The notes under the pieces were generated by a model that did not search any database, was not told the origin of the DNA, and saw nothing but the letters and a program-made list of their open reading frames with translations. From Cytophagales bacterium (GTDB lineage Bacteria; Bacteroidota; Bacteroidia; Cytophagales; Spirosomataceae): a stretch of DNA of 64,000 nt. This document shows, in pieces, positions 17,141 through 25,871 of this stretch. A program made the position numbers and the translations under genes. The stretch covers positions 1 to 64,000 of the forward strand of contig RDXN01000053.1 in NCBI GenBank assembly GCA_004292855.1, written 5' to 3'. Position 1 is the first letter of the stretch. Every line of letters starts with the position of its first letter.

Positions 17141-20100
17141 ATGCACCTATTTACCAAAAAATTATCACTCCTTTCGCTTGCTGGCCTGAGTGTTGCACTG
17201 GGCCTGCTCGTAAGCTCCAGTTCGCAACGACCGCTTGAGCCGATCCGATCCAAAGCCGACAAACTGGCCAACATCCGCGTCCCCGAAGGCTATACCGTCG
17301 AGGTGGCCGCCGGGCCGGACCTGGTCGATTATCCCATGTTTTCGACCGTCGACGAAACCGGTCGGCTGTTCGTGTTCGAGTCCATCGGCCACGTCTACAA
17401 AAAGACCAAAGACGCCCTGACCAATCCGCAGTTTCGTATCAAACTCCTCACCGATACGAACGGCGACGGGGTCTACGACAAGGCCACTATCTTCGCCGAT
17501 AAAGTGGGTTTTCCGCAGGGGGGCGTGTTTTACAAGGGCAGCCTGTATGCTTCGTCGGCCCCGGACCTGCTCAAATTTACGGATACCGACAACGATGGCG
17601 TGGCCGACAAGCGGGAGGTCCTGCTGTCGGGTTGGACGCTCAACGTGAACGCCAACAGCCTGGTGGGGCCGTTTATGGGACCGGATGGCTGGCTCTACCT
17701 GACCAGTGCCATTATGGGGTTCGACGTAACCACCAAAGAAGGCAAGCGGCTCAAGGGCGGCACAGCCCGAATCTGGCGGGTTCGGCCCGACGGGTCGGGG
17801 TTGGAGTGGATTTCGGCGGGGGGCATGAATAACCCCGTCGAGCTAACGTTTACGGAAGCCGCCGAACCTATCGGCACCGAGACCTACTTTACCGAACCAC
17901 AGGCGGGCCAACGCGACGCGCTCGTGTACTGGACCGAGGGGGGCGCGTACCCAAAACCCAACCGAAACATCACCCGCGACAGCATCGTCCGAACGGGCGA
18001 ACTGATGCCCGTGGTCAGCAAATATTCGCGAGTGGCCCCGTCGGGCATTTGCCGCTACCGGAGCACCGCGCTGGGGGCCGACTTTGCGGGCAACCTGTTT
18101 AGTGCTCAGTTCAATACGCACCGGGTATTGCGCCACAAACTGATTCGGGAAGGGGGTTCGTTCCGTACGGAAGACGAGATTTTCTTCGCCACCAACGACG
18201 AAGATTTCCACCCGACCGACGTGCTCGAAGACACAGACGGTAGTTTGCTGGTGGTCGAAACGGGGGGCTGGTTTATCGAGGGTTGCCCGCTTTCGCAGGT
18301 ATCGAAGGCCGAACTGAAAGGCAGTATTTACCGGGTTCGCAAGAAAAACGCCCCCGCCCTCCCCGACCCCAATGGCAACGGGATTCGCTGGGCCTCCCTC
18401 ACCCCCGCCCAGGCTGTCGCGTACCTCGCCGACGCCCGCCCCACGGTCTGTGACCGGGCAGCAGAGCGGCTGGTCGACCTCGGCGAAGCGGCTGTTGGTC
18501 CGTTGACGACGACTGTTAAACAATCGACAAACACGGATGCCCGCACGAAAGCCGTTTTCGCTCTCTATCGGATTGGCACGGCTTCGGCTCTGGCGGGCGT
18601 CCGGCTTGGGTTGTCCGACAAGGCCGTGCAGGTTCGGGTGGCCGCTGCCCGCGCCGTGGGCCTGGCTCGTGATGCCGGGGCCATGCCCAAACTGCTGACT
18701 ATGGTTGGCACGGGCGATGAGGCTAACCGGCGGCAGGCGGCTACGGCCCTGGGGCAACTCGCCGACCCGAACGCAACACCGGCCCTGTTAGCGGCTTCGG
18801 CCAAAACCACCGATCGCTTTGTGCGGCACGCGCTCATCTACGCCCTCATCACGCTCAAACAGCCCCAACCCCTTGTGGCCGCCTTGTCGGGATCGTCGTC
18901 ACCCCTCGTTCGTGAAGCCGCGCTCATCGCCCTCGACCAAATGCGCCCCTCGCCCCTGCGGGCCAATCAGATCACGGCTTTTTTGAAAAGTCCCGACAAG
19001 AGCCTGCAACGCACCGCTCTTTGGGTGGCGTCGCACCACCCCGACTGGGCAGGCGAGATGGCGAGTTTTCTGAAAACCCGCTTTGCCGGTGCCCCGTTGA
19101 CCACCGACGAGGAAGCTCTTTTCGGGGATATGCTGGTAGCGTTTAGTGGAGACACCGGAATGCAAACGTTTATCGCCGATCAGGTCCGTACGGGAACGGT
19201 TCCCCACAAACTGTTCCTGTTGAACACGATAGCCCGGTATCCTGCCGAAAAACTGCCCCCTGCCTGGGTCGGTCTGGTTGGTGAGCAACTCGTTTCGGCG
19301 GGCACGCCTACGGTGCAGGCGCGTGCGCTCGAACTCGTTGGGCTACGGAGCCTGACCGCCTTAACCAACAACCTTCGTGAGGTGATCGACAACCCAAAAA
19401 GTGCCCCGTCGTTGCGGATGGGCGCGTTGGGGATGCTGACGAAAGGGCAACCCACGTTTTCGGACGCTCATTTCTCGTACCTGTACGGCCAACTGACGGC
19501 GGGCACCGACGCGCCCCTGCGGCAACAGGCTGCGGGCGTTATGGCGCAGGGCACCTTGACCGACGCGCAACTCCTGCAACTGGCCCAGAACTATTTACCC
19601 CAGGCCGACGCGTTTATTTTGCCCCGCCTGATCCCCGTTTTCAAGGGCGCACACTCGGCCCAAATCGGTACGGCATTGGCTAACACACTCGCCAACTCGC
19701 CAAGCCTGGATAGCTTCTCCGAGGAAACCCTCAAAAGCCTGTTTGCCCAATACCCCGCCGAGGTCAAACCCGCCGTTGATGGTCTGTTGACCAAACTGGA
19801 GAGCCTACAGGCTGGGCGGTCGAAACGATTGGGTGAGCTGGAAAGTCTCATTGCCGGGGGCGATCTGGAGCGAGGTCGGTCGTTGTTTTATGGGAAGGCG
19901 ATCTGCTCAACGTGCCACCGGGTTCGGGCCGAGGGCGGGCTATTGGGGCCGGACCTGACCTCGATTCAGAAAGATCGGTCGGCCCACGACCTGCTCGAAG
20001 CCATCGTGTACCCGAGCGTGAGTTTTGTTCGGGAGTACGAAACGTACCGCATCAAAACCAAAACCGGTGAGCAAACGGGCATTATTCAGGAACAAACGCC

Positions 20101-20302
20101 AACGATGATCGTTCTGGGCACCTCGCAAACCACCTCCGTTCGGATTCCCCGCGCCGATATCGTCTCGATGGAGATGCAGCGAACGTCGCTGATGCCGCAG
20201 GGTCTCGACCAACTCATGACCAAACAGGAAATGGCAGACCTCATGGCGTTTTTGCTTGGGCAAGACCAAGACCCCGAAACCGATCAGGCCATTTTGCGGT
20301 GA
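17141..20302 (+). CDS. PVC-type dehydrogenase: propeller, HEAT repeats and C-terminal cytochrome c
   Basis: 1053 residues, with an N-terminal signal or anchor (LSLLSLAGLSVALGLLVSSS). Residues about 40-420 are a glucose-dehydrogenase-like beta propeller typical of the PVC-type haem-binding proteins (RVPEGYTVEVAAGPDLVDYP, GPDGWLYLTSAIMGFD), with Asp-rich loops DTNGDGVYD and DTDNDGVAD that may bind calcium. Residues about 430-850 are HEAT-like helical repeats (VRVAAARAVGLARDAGAMPK). The C-terminus (about 905-1040) is a monohaem cytochrome c with CSTCH. The family is assumed to oxidise sugars or alcohols in the periplasm and pass electrons to the haem. It is followed by a sugar-isomerase-like gene, which supports a carbohydrate role. 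Confidence 0.85.
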   Translation: MHLFTKKLSLLSLAGLSVALGLLVSSSSQRPLEPIRSKADKLANIRVPEGYTVEVAAGPDLVDYPMFSTVDETGRLFVFESIGHVYKKTKDALTNPQFRIKLLTDTNGDGVYDKATIFADKVGFPQGGVFYKGSLYASSAPDLLKFTDTDNDGVADKREVLLSGWTLNVNANSLVGPFMGPDGWLYLTSAIMGFDVTTKEGKRLKGGTARIWRVRPDGSGLEWISAGGMNNPVELTFTEAAEPIGTETYFTEPQAGQRDALVYWTEGGAYPKPNRNITRDSIVRTGELMPVVSKYSRVAPSGICRYRSTALGADFAGNLFSAQFNTHRVLRHKLIREGGSFRTEDEIFFATNDEDFHPTDVLEDTDGSLLVVETGGWFIEGCPLSQVSKAELKGSIYRVRKKNAPALPDPNGNGIRWASLTPAQAVAYLADARPTVCDRAAERLVDLGEAAVGPLTTTVKQSTNTDARTKAVFALYRIGTASALAGVRLGLSDKAVQVRVAAARAVGLARDAGAMPKLLTMVGTGDEANRRQAATALGQLADPNATPALLAASAKTTDRFVRHALIYALITLKQPQPLVAALSGSSSPLVREAALIALDQMRPSPLRANQITAFLKSPDKSLQRTALWVASHHPDWAGEMASFLKTRFAGAPLTTDEEALFGDMLVAFSGDTGMQTFIADQVRTGTVPHKLFLLNTIARYPAEKLPPAWVGLVGEQLVSAGTPTVQARALELVGLRSLTALTNNLREVIDNPKSAPSLRMGALGMLTKGQPTFSDAHFSYLYGQLTAGTDAPLRQQAAGVMAQGTLTDAQLLQLAQNYLPQADAFILPRLIPVFKGAHSAQIGTALANTLANSPSLDSFSEETLKSLFAQYPAEVKPAVDGLLTKLESLQAGRSKRLGELESLIAGGDLERGRSLFYGKAICSTCHRVRAEGGLLGPDLTSIQKDRSAHDLLEAIVYPSVSFVREYETYRIKTKTGEQTGIIQEQTPTMIVLGTSQTTSVRIPRADIVSMEMQRTSLMPQGLDQLMTKQEMADLMAFLLGQDQDPETDQAILR

Positions 20303-20368
20303 CCCGGATAGTGCTATTTCGATAAAAGGCTGATGCGTCCGCCAGTTTCATCCTTCACCCCAATCATT

Positions 20369-21280
20369 ATGAATCGCCGTCATTTTACCAAAAACGCCCT
20401 GTTCGCCGGAGCTGCCGTGCTAGGTCATCCCCCCTCGCTGGTAGCCGTTCGTACCGAGGCCGCCCCGCCCTTCGTGACCAAATTTTCGCCGGAATTTGGC
20501 ATCTTCAAAGGCCTGGCCCCCACCGACCCTGTCGACGAGATCAAGTGGGGCTACGACCAGGGTTTCCGGGCCTGGGAGAGTACGGGTCTCAAGTTCAAAA
20601 CCGTGGCCGAGCAGGAGCGCATCAGCAAAACTGTGCAACAGCTAGGTATGCAGTTTGGGCAGTTTGTGGGCACGCTTACGTTCAAGGATATCACGTTTGC
20701 GGGGCGCGATGCGAGCCTGCGCGAGGGCGTACTGACCGACGTACGAGCCTCCGTCGAGATTGCCAAGCGGATGAACACAAATCTGATTCACAACGTATTG
20801 GGGGTATCGGACACCCGTTTGCCGTGGGATTTCCAGACGGCCAACGCCATCGACCTGCTCAAACGTATCGCCGACATTTACGAGCCGCACGGGTTGGTGA
20901 TGGTCATGGAGTCGATGAACCACCGGGTTGACCATCCCAACATGTTTCTGCACACGATTCCGCAAGCTTACGCCCTCGCCAAGGCCGTGGGTCGGCCCAG
21001 CGTGAAGGTGTTGTTCGATTTCTACCATGTACAGGTTCAGGAGGGTCACCTGCTGGCCACGCTCGATTATGCCTGGGACGAGATTGCCTACATTCAGGTG
21101 GGCGACACGCCGGGTCGGAAAGAGCCAACGTCGGGCGAAATCAATTATCCCAACGTGTTGAAGCATCTGTACAACAAAGGGTATCGGGGGTTCGTGGGGA
21201 TGGAACACGGGTTGAGCAAACCCGGAAAAGAAGGTGCGCAGGCGGCCCTTCAGGCTTACCGGTCCATTGATGTTCGCTGA
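20369..21280 (+). CDS. Exported TIM-barrel protein, hydroxypyruvate isomerase/xylose isomerase-like
   Basis: 303 residues from MNRRHFTKNALFAGAAVLGH (ATG at 20369), a Tat-like signal with twin Arg; the frame from 20333 adds 12 unlikely residues. The body is an AP_endonuc_2-type TIM barrel: LNVLGVSDTRLPWDFQ-like loop text, VMVMESMNHRVDHPNMFL with the metal-binding Glu and His, VKVLFDFYHVQVQEG (Asp, His) and AYIQVGDTPGRKEPTSGEIN. These match the hydroxypyruvate isomerase (Hyi) family. The Tat signal suggests a periplasmic sugar or keto-acid isomerase. It follows the cytochrome-dehydrogenase gene by 66 bases and may act on its product. Confidence 0.82.
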   Translation: MNRRHFTKNALFAGAAVLGHPPSLVAVRTEAAPPFVTKFSPEFGIFKGLAPTDPVDEIKWGYDQGFRAWESTGLKFKTVAEQERISKTVQQLGMQFGQFVGTLTFKDITFAGRDASLREGVLTDVRASVEIAKRMNTNLIHNVLGVSDTRLPWDFQTANAIDLLKRIADIYEPHGLVMVMESMNHRVDHPNMFLHTIPQAYALAKAVGRPSVKVLFDFYHVQVQEGHLLATLDYAWDEIAYIQVGDTPGRKEPTSGEINYPNVLKHLYNKGYRGFVGMEHGLSKPGKEGAQAALQAYRSIDVR

Positions 21281-21299
21281 ACAAACCGGGATGTTCCTG

Positions 21300-22667
21300 C
21301 TAAAATACCAACCGAAATTCGCTGCCCTTACCCGGCTCCGACGATACCGTTAGCTGCCCGCCGTGCTGCTGCATGATCTGGCGTGACAGGCTCAGACCAA
21401 TACCTGAGCCTGTTTTTTTGGTGGTATAAAACGGAATAAATATTTGCTCGATGGCTTCCGGCTCAATGCCCGGCCCGTTGTCAGCAACGGCTAAGATGGT
21501 ACGGGTATCGTTGGTGCTTGCCGTAAGCCGGATAGCCCCACCCGCGAGGTCACCGTAGGACTCAACGGCATTTTTGAGCAGGTTGAGCAAAATCATCTCA
21601 ACTTGCCCGCCATCGGCCACGAGTTGGGGAACGGGCGAGGGCACCGTGACGGTGAGGGCAATCCCCCGCCGATGCAGATCGGGCTGGGCGAGTTGAGCCA
21701 CGCCCAACAGGAGTTCTTTAACGGGCACCTCGGCCAATTTGGGCTGCGGAATCGACGTAAAACTCCGGTAGGCATCCACAAAACGCATGATGCTCTGCCC
21801 CCGATTCTCGATGGTCGTCAGGGCATCGCGAAGGTCGTTCAGGGGCGACGAGTGCGTTAGCTCTTCACCAGTCGCCATTTGCCCTTCGCCAGTTGCCATT
21901 TCTCCCATCAAATCAATTTCGATAATCTCCCGCATGGTGCCGGTGAGCGACACGATGGGGGTAATGGAGTTCATAATCTCGTGGCGAAGTACTTTGGTCA
22001 GGTTTTGCCAGGCTTCAAGCTCTTTCTGCTGAAGCTCCGAGCGGATGTTCTGGATCGACACCACCGACACCAGCCGCCCCCGCAACCGGACGCTCGTGCT
22101 CCGAATGGTCAATTCGCCCTCGTGCCCGCCCTGATACGTTGCCGCTGCGGCTCCCACGTTGGCAGTCAGCCAGTTGTACAGATCGGACTGGGCCGATTGT
22201 AGGTCTGTCAGGACACGCAACCTGTACACGCCCAACAGACGCAGGGCCGTCTGGTTGACCAACTCAACCCGTCCGTTTGCATCGAACGACAAAAGCCCGA
22301 CGTTCACGTGTTGAACGATAGTGTTGAGATAGTGCAGGTTGGCTTCTTTCTCGGCCCGTGCCTGCCGAAAGGCTTCCAGAACCGTATTGAACTGCCCGTT
22401 GAGGGCACGAAATCCTGGCCCGAGCGTGTCGTCGGCACGGAACGAAATAGCAAAATCGGAGTACTGTACCGACTCCAGAAACCGGGTCAGTTTGCGGTTG
22501 GTGCTGGTACAGAACGTAAAGAGATTCCAGCCCAGCAATGCAAGCAAAATACCTCCCAAAACGAGCAAAATAGCCGGATACGGTCCCCAAACGACATACC
22601 CCATTACTCCGGTGATGCCCATCATTAACCCAATACGCCAGCCAATACCCAGAGCAAAATGATTCAT
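21300..22667 (-). CDS. Membrane sensor histidine kinase
   Basis: 455 residues from MNHFALGIGWRIGLMMGITG (ATG at 22667). Two N-terminal membrane helices (to about residue 50) are followed by a HAMP-like and PAS region (VGLLSFDANGRVELVNQTAL). The H-box is LTKVLRHEIMNSITPIVSLT. The ATPase part carries LLNLLKNAVESYG (N box), VADNGPGIEPEA (G1), FIPFYTTKKTGSGIGLSLSR (F/G2 boxes). Between the two is an in-frame duplication reading MATGEGQMATGEE. The gene starts 4 bases after the flippase stop, so the two are cotranscribed. No response regulator is adjacent. The signal sensed is unknown. Confidence 0.88.
   Translation of the reverse strand: MNHFALGIGWRIGLMMGITGVMGYVVWGPYPAILLVLGGILLALLGWNLFTFCTSTNRKLTRFLESVQYSDFAISFRADDTLGPGFRALNGQFNTVLEAFRQARAEKEANLHYLNTIVQHVNVGLLSFDANGRVELVNQTALRLLGVYRLRVLTDLQSAQSDLYNWLTANVGAAAATYQGGHEGELTIRSTSVRLRGRLVSVVSIQNIRSELQQKELEAWQNLTKVLRHEIMNSITPIVSLTGTMREIIEIDLMGEMATGEGQMATGEELTHSSPLNDLRDALTTIENRGQSIMRFVDAYRSFTSIPQPKLAEVPVKELLLGVAQLAQPDLHRRGIALTVTVPSPVPQLVADGGQVEMILLNLLKNAVESYGDLAGGAIRLTASTNDTRTILAVADNGPGIEPEAIEQIFIPFYTTKKTGSGIGLSLSRQIMQQHGGQLTVSSEPGKGSEFRLVF
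21865..21906. repeat. Tandem 21-base repeat inside the histidine kinase gene
   Basis: Two 21-base units (21865-21885 and 21886-21906) of the form TCNCCAGTYGCCATTTNYCC. They encode ATGEGQM followed by a similar heptapeptide in the kinase reading frame. They resemble the CAGTTGCCA-type extragenic repeats elsewhere in the window and look like an insertion tolerated in a linker. Confidence 0.55.
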
Positions 22668-22671
22668 AAAT

Positions 22672-24201
22672 TTATCGCTTTCGGACTCGTTGCAGAGCCA
22701 GCCGGACTGTATCGCGCTCGACCACGGCAATCACGCCAAGATACAACACAAACAGCATCAGGTGGTACGGCACCGAAACCCACAGATCGTCAATCTTCAC
22801 CAAACTGGCTCCATAAATAAGCAGCCCCGCGCTGACCAAATAAAACACCGCCGAGCGGACATGGTACGGTACGGGGTAGTGTCGTTCGCCCAAGACGTAA
22901 CACAAGGCCATCATCAAAAAACTCGACGCCAGGAACGCCCACGCGCAACCCATGTAGCCCATTTTTGGGATCAGCACGATGTTCAACCCCACTGTAACAA
23001 TCAACCCGATTACGGTAATCAACGTACCAAACCGGGTCTTGTCGCTCAGTTTGAACCAGAACGAAATGTTGTAGTACACCCCAAGCAATAGGTTCGCCAA
23101 CAGCAAAACAGGCACGACATCAAGCCCAACCCGGTACTCATCTGAAAGTAGCTTGCCAATAATATCAAGATTCAGGCTCACGCCAACCCACAGCACCACG
23201 CACACGATCACGAACCACTTCGTCACGTCGGCCAGCAGTTTGGGCGAGTTTTTATCTTCGGCCCGGCTAAAGAAAAAAGGGTCGGCAGCAAACTTGAATG
23301 AATTGATAACCAGCGACATGAATATGGATAGCTTCGCGCAATTACCGTAAATACTTAGCGCGGCTTCGGAGGAGAGAGCCGCGTAAAAGTTCTCGGGAAG
23401 GAACGCCCGCAGAAAGAGTCGGTCGGTAAGCTGATTTAGCACACCGGCCAAACCCGTCAACATAATTGGTAGTGAGTAGATCAGCAGTGGACGGACATGC
23501 TCCCACACAAACGTGAACCGGAAACCCCGAAACGCTCCCCGGATAATGAAAAAATACAGCGCGTTGGCAATCAGATTAGCTAGCAAAATATAGCCGGGGC
23601 CAATTTCGGGGCGGTAAATAAATTCGGCGGTCGACCGGAAAGCGGGCAGATAGTCGCCCTCGCTGATGTCTTTGCAGATGACAATAAAGAAAATATTCAG
23701 CCCAACGTTGATCAGGATGTTCACCACTTTTGCCGTCACAAACTGCCTGGCCTTGTTTTCGGCCCTTAACCGGGCAAACGGAATGGCCACGATTGTATCA
23801 ATTGCCAGCAACAGAGCCGACCAGATAATAAACCGCTCTTGTCCGGGATAATCGAGCAAGTTGGTAATAGACGTGGCAAAGCTGACGATCAGCACCGTGG
23901 GCAGAATACTAGCCAGCATGACAATACTCAGCGTCCGGTTAAAAATCATCATGCGCTCCTGCTCCCCTTCAGGACCTTTAGCGCGGGCCGCATACCGGAA
24001 AAACGCCGTTTCGAGGCCCAATGTGTACAGGGCCATCAACACACCAATCCAGGCGTAGATGGTCACGTTTGATGCCAGTGACGCCGGTTTACCAAAGGCA
24101 TAGGTCTGGATGGGGACCAGCGCGAAGTTGATCGACCGGGCCAGAATGGTGCTGATTCCGTACAGAGCCGTGTCGCTCGCCAGTTTCTTAAACGTACTCA
24201 T
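22672..24201 (-). CDS. Polysaccharide/oligosaccharide flippase (Wzx/MATE-like)
   Basis: 509 residues with about 12-14 hydrophobic segments. It starts MSTFKKLASDTALYGISTIL, with the conserved Ser-Asn-Phe-Ala-Leu positions of the polysaccharide biosynthesis export family (ARSINFALVPIQTYAFG). Regions such as YILLANLIANALYFFIIRG and VVPVLLLANLLLGVYYNISF fit the Polysacc_synt fold. The likely role is moving lipid-linked oligosaccharides across the inner membrane for surface glycan assembly. No glycosyltransferases are adjacent. The gene leads an operon with the histidine kinase and is preceded by a REP-like element at 24213-24302. Confidence 0.85.
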   Translation of the reverse strand: MSTFKKLASDTALYGISTILARSINFALVPIQTYAFGKPASLASNVTIYAWIGVLMALYTLGLETAFFRYAARAKGPEGEQERMMIFNRTLSIVMLASILPTVLIVSFATSITNLLDYPGQERFIIWSALLLAIDTIVAIPFARLRAENKARQFVTAKVVNILINVGLNIFFIVICKDISEGDYLPAFRSTAEFIYRPEIGPGYILLANLIANALYFFIIRGAFRGFRFTFVWEHVRPLLIYSLPIMLTGLAGVLNQLTDRLFLRAFLPENFYAALSSEAALSIYGNCAKLSIFMSLVINSFKFAADPFFFSRAEDKNSPKLLADVTKWFVIVCVVLWVGVSLNLDIIGKLLSDEYRVGLDVVPVLLLANLLLGVYYNISFWFKLSDKTRFGTLITVIGLIVTVGLNIVLIPKMGYMGCAWAFLASSFLMMALCYVLGERHYPVPYHVRSAVFYLVSAGLLIYGASLVKIDDLWVSVPYHLMLFVLYLGVIAVVERDTVRLALQRVRKR

Positions 24202-24212
24202 ATTGTGTTGTA

Positions 24213-24302
24213 TCGGCGGTCCGTCGCTACGGTAGTATCCGGCATGGCCGAAAGGCCAAAAAGCGATTGCATTTACAAATTGGCCTCGCGGCCATGCCGG
24301 AT
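24213..24302. repeat. REP-like extragenic element, family A, copy 1
   Basis: It contains a block at 24213-24240 (CGGCGGTCCGTCGCTACGG then TAGTATCC) shared with copy 2 at 50090-50118. A 23-base inverted repeat, 24237-24259 against 24280-24302, has 21 of 23 matching bases, and each arm holds a smaller GGCC hairpin (GGCCGAAAGGCC). On the minus strand the block ends 13 bases before the flippase start codon. Confidence 0.75.
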
Positions 24303-24323
24303 AGTATCCGGCATAACATCAGG

Positions 24324-24331
24324 CAAAGATA
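24324..24331 (-). promoter_or_regulatory. Possible -7 box for the flippase operon
   Basis: CAAAGATA on the plus strand is TATCTTTG on the minus strand, a perfect TAnnTTTG. No TTG was found at the expected -33 distance. If used, the whole REP-like element would lie in the 5' leader of the flippase mRNA. Confidence 0.4.
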
Positions 24332-24340
24332 CAGTCGTGG

Positions 24341-24371
24341 TTGGGTTGTCGGTGCGGGCCGACTATCTTTG
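24341..24371 (+). promoter_or_regulatory. Bacteroidota promoter of purH
   Basis: TTG at 24341-24343, a 20-base spacer, then TATCTTTG at 24364-24371. This fits the TTG-N19-21-TAnnTTTG consensus. The box ends only 5 bases before the ATG at 24377, so transcription would start at or next to the start codon and the mRNA may be leaderless. Confidence 0.7.
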
Positions 24372-24376
24372 CGGGC

Positions 24377-25867
24377 ATGAAAAAAATTGCTTCCGCTCTA
24401 CTATCGGTTTATTATAAAGATGGTCTCGAACCCATCGTTCGCCTGCTACACGAACAGGGCGTTACGCTCTACTCAACGGGTGGCACCCAGACCTTTATCG
24501 AGCAATTAGGCATTCCGGTGATTCCCGTTGAAGATCTCACCGGCTACCCGTCGATCTTTGGTGGGCGTGTAAAAACCCTCCACCCGGCTGTGTTTGGGGG
24601 CATTTTGTACCGGCGCGACAACCCCGGCGATGCGGCCCAGGCTGAGCAGCACAGCATTCCGGCTATCGACATGGTCGTGGTTGATCTGTACCCGTTTGAA
24701 GAGACGGTAGCATCGGGAGCTTCTGCCGAAGACATCATCGAAAAAATCGACATTGGCGGTATTTCGCTCATCCGGGCGGGGGCCAAAAACTTTGCCGATA
24801 CACTCATCGTCTCCTCGCGCAATCAATACGCCGACGTACTGACTATCCTGACCGCCAAAACGGGCAGCACCGACCTCAACGACCGCCGTCGCTACGCGCA
24901 GGAGGCCTTCGCCACTACGTCGCACTACGACACGGCGATAAATGGGTATTTTTTGGACAGCCCCCAATCTGTCCTTCGCTACGGCGAGAACCCGCACCAA
25001 TCGGCCACGTTCTACGGCGATTTAGATGCCATGTTCGACAAATTACATGGCAAAGAACTGTCGTTCAACAACTTGGTCGACGTGGATGCCTGTATTCAAT
25101 TGATTGATGAGTTTTCGGACGATACGGCTACGTTTGCCATCATCAAGCATACCAACGCTTGCGGGATAGCCACGGCCTCAACCGCCAAAGAAGCGTATCT
25201 GAACGCCCTTGCCTGCGATCCGGTTTCGGCCTTCGGGGGTGTGGTAGTCACAAACCGCCCCGTCGATCTGGGAACCGCCGAGGAGTTGAACAAGCTCTTC
25301 ATGGAGATCCTGATTGCACCCGACTTCGCCCCGGAAGCTCTGTCGTTGCTGCAATCAAAGAAGAACCGGATTTTGCTCCGCCGGAAGCCCGTCGAACTGC
25401 CCACCAAACTGGTCAAGACTATCTTGAACGGTGTTCTTGAGCAAGACAAAGACAACCGCACCGAAACCGGGGCCGACTTTACCGTGGTCACCGAAAAAGC
25501 CCCGACCGAGAGCGAAGTGCGTGCGCTTGAGTTTGCCCTAAAAGTGTGCAAACACACAAAATCCAATACGATTGTGCTGGCTAGAGAAGGTCAATTACTG
25601 GCAAGTGGTGTTGGTCAAACGTCGCGGGTCGATGCGCTCAAACAAGCCATCGAAAAAGCCCATGCTTTCGGGTTCGACCTGACAGGTTCGGTGATGGCTT
25701 CGGATGCGTTTTTCCCCTTCCCCGACTGTGTTGAGATTGCGGCTAAGGCTGGCATTACGGCGGTGGTTCAGCCCGGTGGTTCCATCCGCGATGCCGACTC
25801 GATCAGCTTCTGCAACCAGAATGGCCTCGCGATGGTCACAACGGGCGTCCGGCATTTTAAACACTGA
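24377..25867 (+). CDS. purH: Bifunctional AICAR formyltransferase/IMP cyclohydrolase
   Basis: 496 residues from MKKIASALLSVYYKDGLEPI. The start at 24377 is favoured over 24341 because the promoter box overlaps the longer frame. The N-terminal MGS-like IMP cyclohydrolase domain shows LYSTGGTQTFIEQLGIPVIP and GRVKTLHPAVFGGILYRRDN. The transformylase domain has RYGENPHQSATFYG, FAIIKHTNACGIA (the catalytic Lys-His pair), DPVSAFGGVVVTNRPV and the ending AKAGITAVVQPGGSIRD. It catalyses the last two steps of de novo IMP synthesis in the cytoplasm. The length is usual for bacterial PurH. plsC follows 4 bases downstream. Confidence 0.97.
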   Translation: MKKIASALLSVYYKDGLEPIVRLLHEQGVTLYSTGGTQTFIEQLGIPVIPVEDLTGYPSIFGGRVKTLHPAVFGGILYRRDNPGDAAQAEQHSIPAIDMVVVDLYPFEETVASGASAEDIIEKIDIGGISLIRAGAKNFADTLIVSSRNQYADVLTILTAKTGSTDLNDRRRYAQEAFATTSHYDTAINGYFLDSPQSVLRYGENPHQSATFYGDLDAMFDKLHGKELSFNNLVDVDACIQLIDEFSDDTATFAIIKHTNACGIATASTAKEAYLNALACDPVSAFGGVVVTNRPVDLGTAEELNKLFMEILIAPDFAPEALSLLQSKKNRILLRRKPVELPTKLVKTILNGVLEQDKDNRTETGADFTVVTEKAPTESEVRALEFALKVCKHTKSNTIVLAREGQLLASGVGQTSRVDALKQAIEKAHAFGFDLTGSVMASDAFFPFPDCVEIAAKAGITAVVQPGGSIRDADSISFCNQNGLAMVTTGVRHFKH

Positions 25868-25871
25868 TGCA

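Noticed and set aside
17843-18757. 304-residue minus-strand open frame
   Set aside because: It overlaps the propeller/cytochrome gene and shows random composition.
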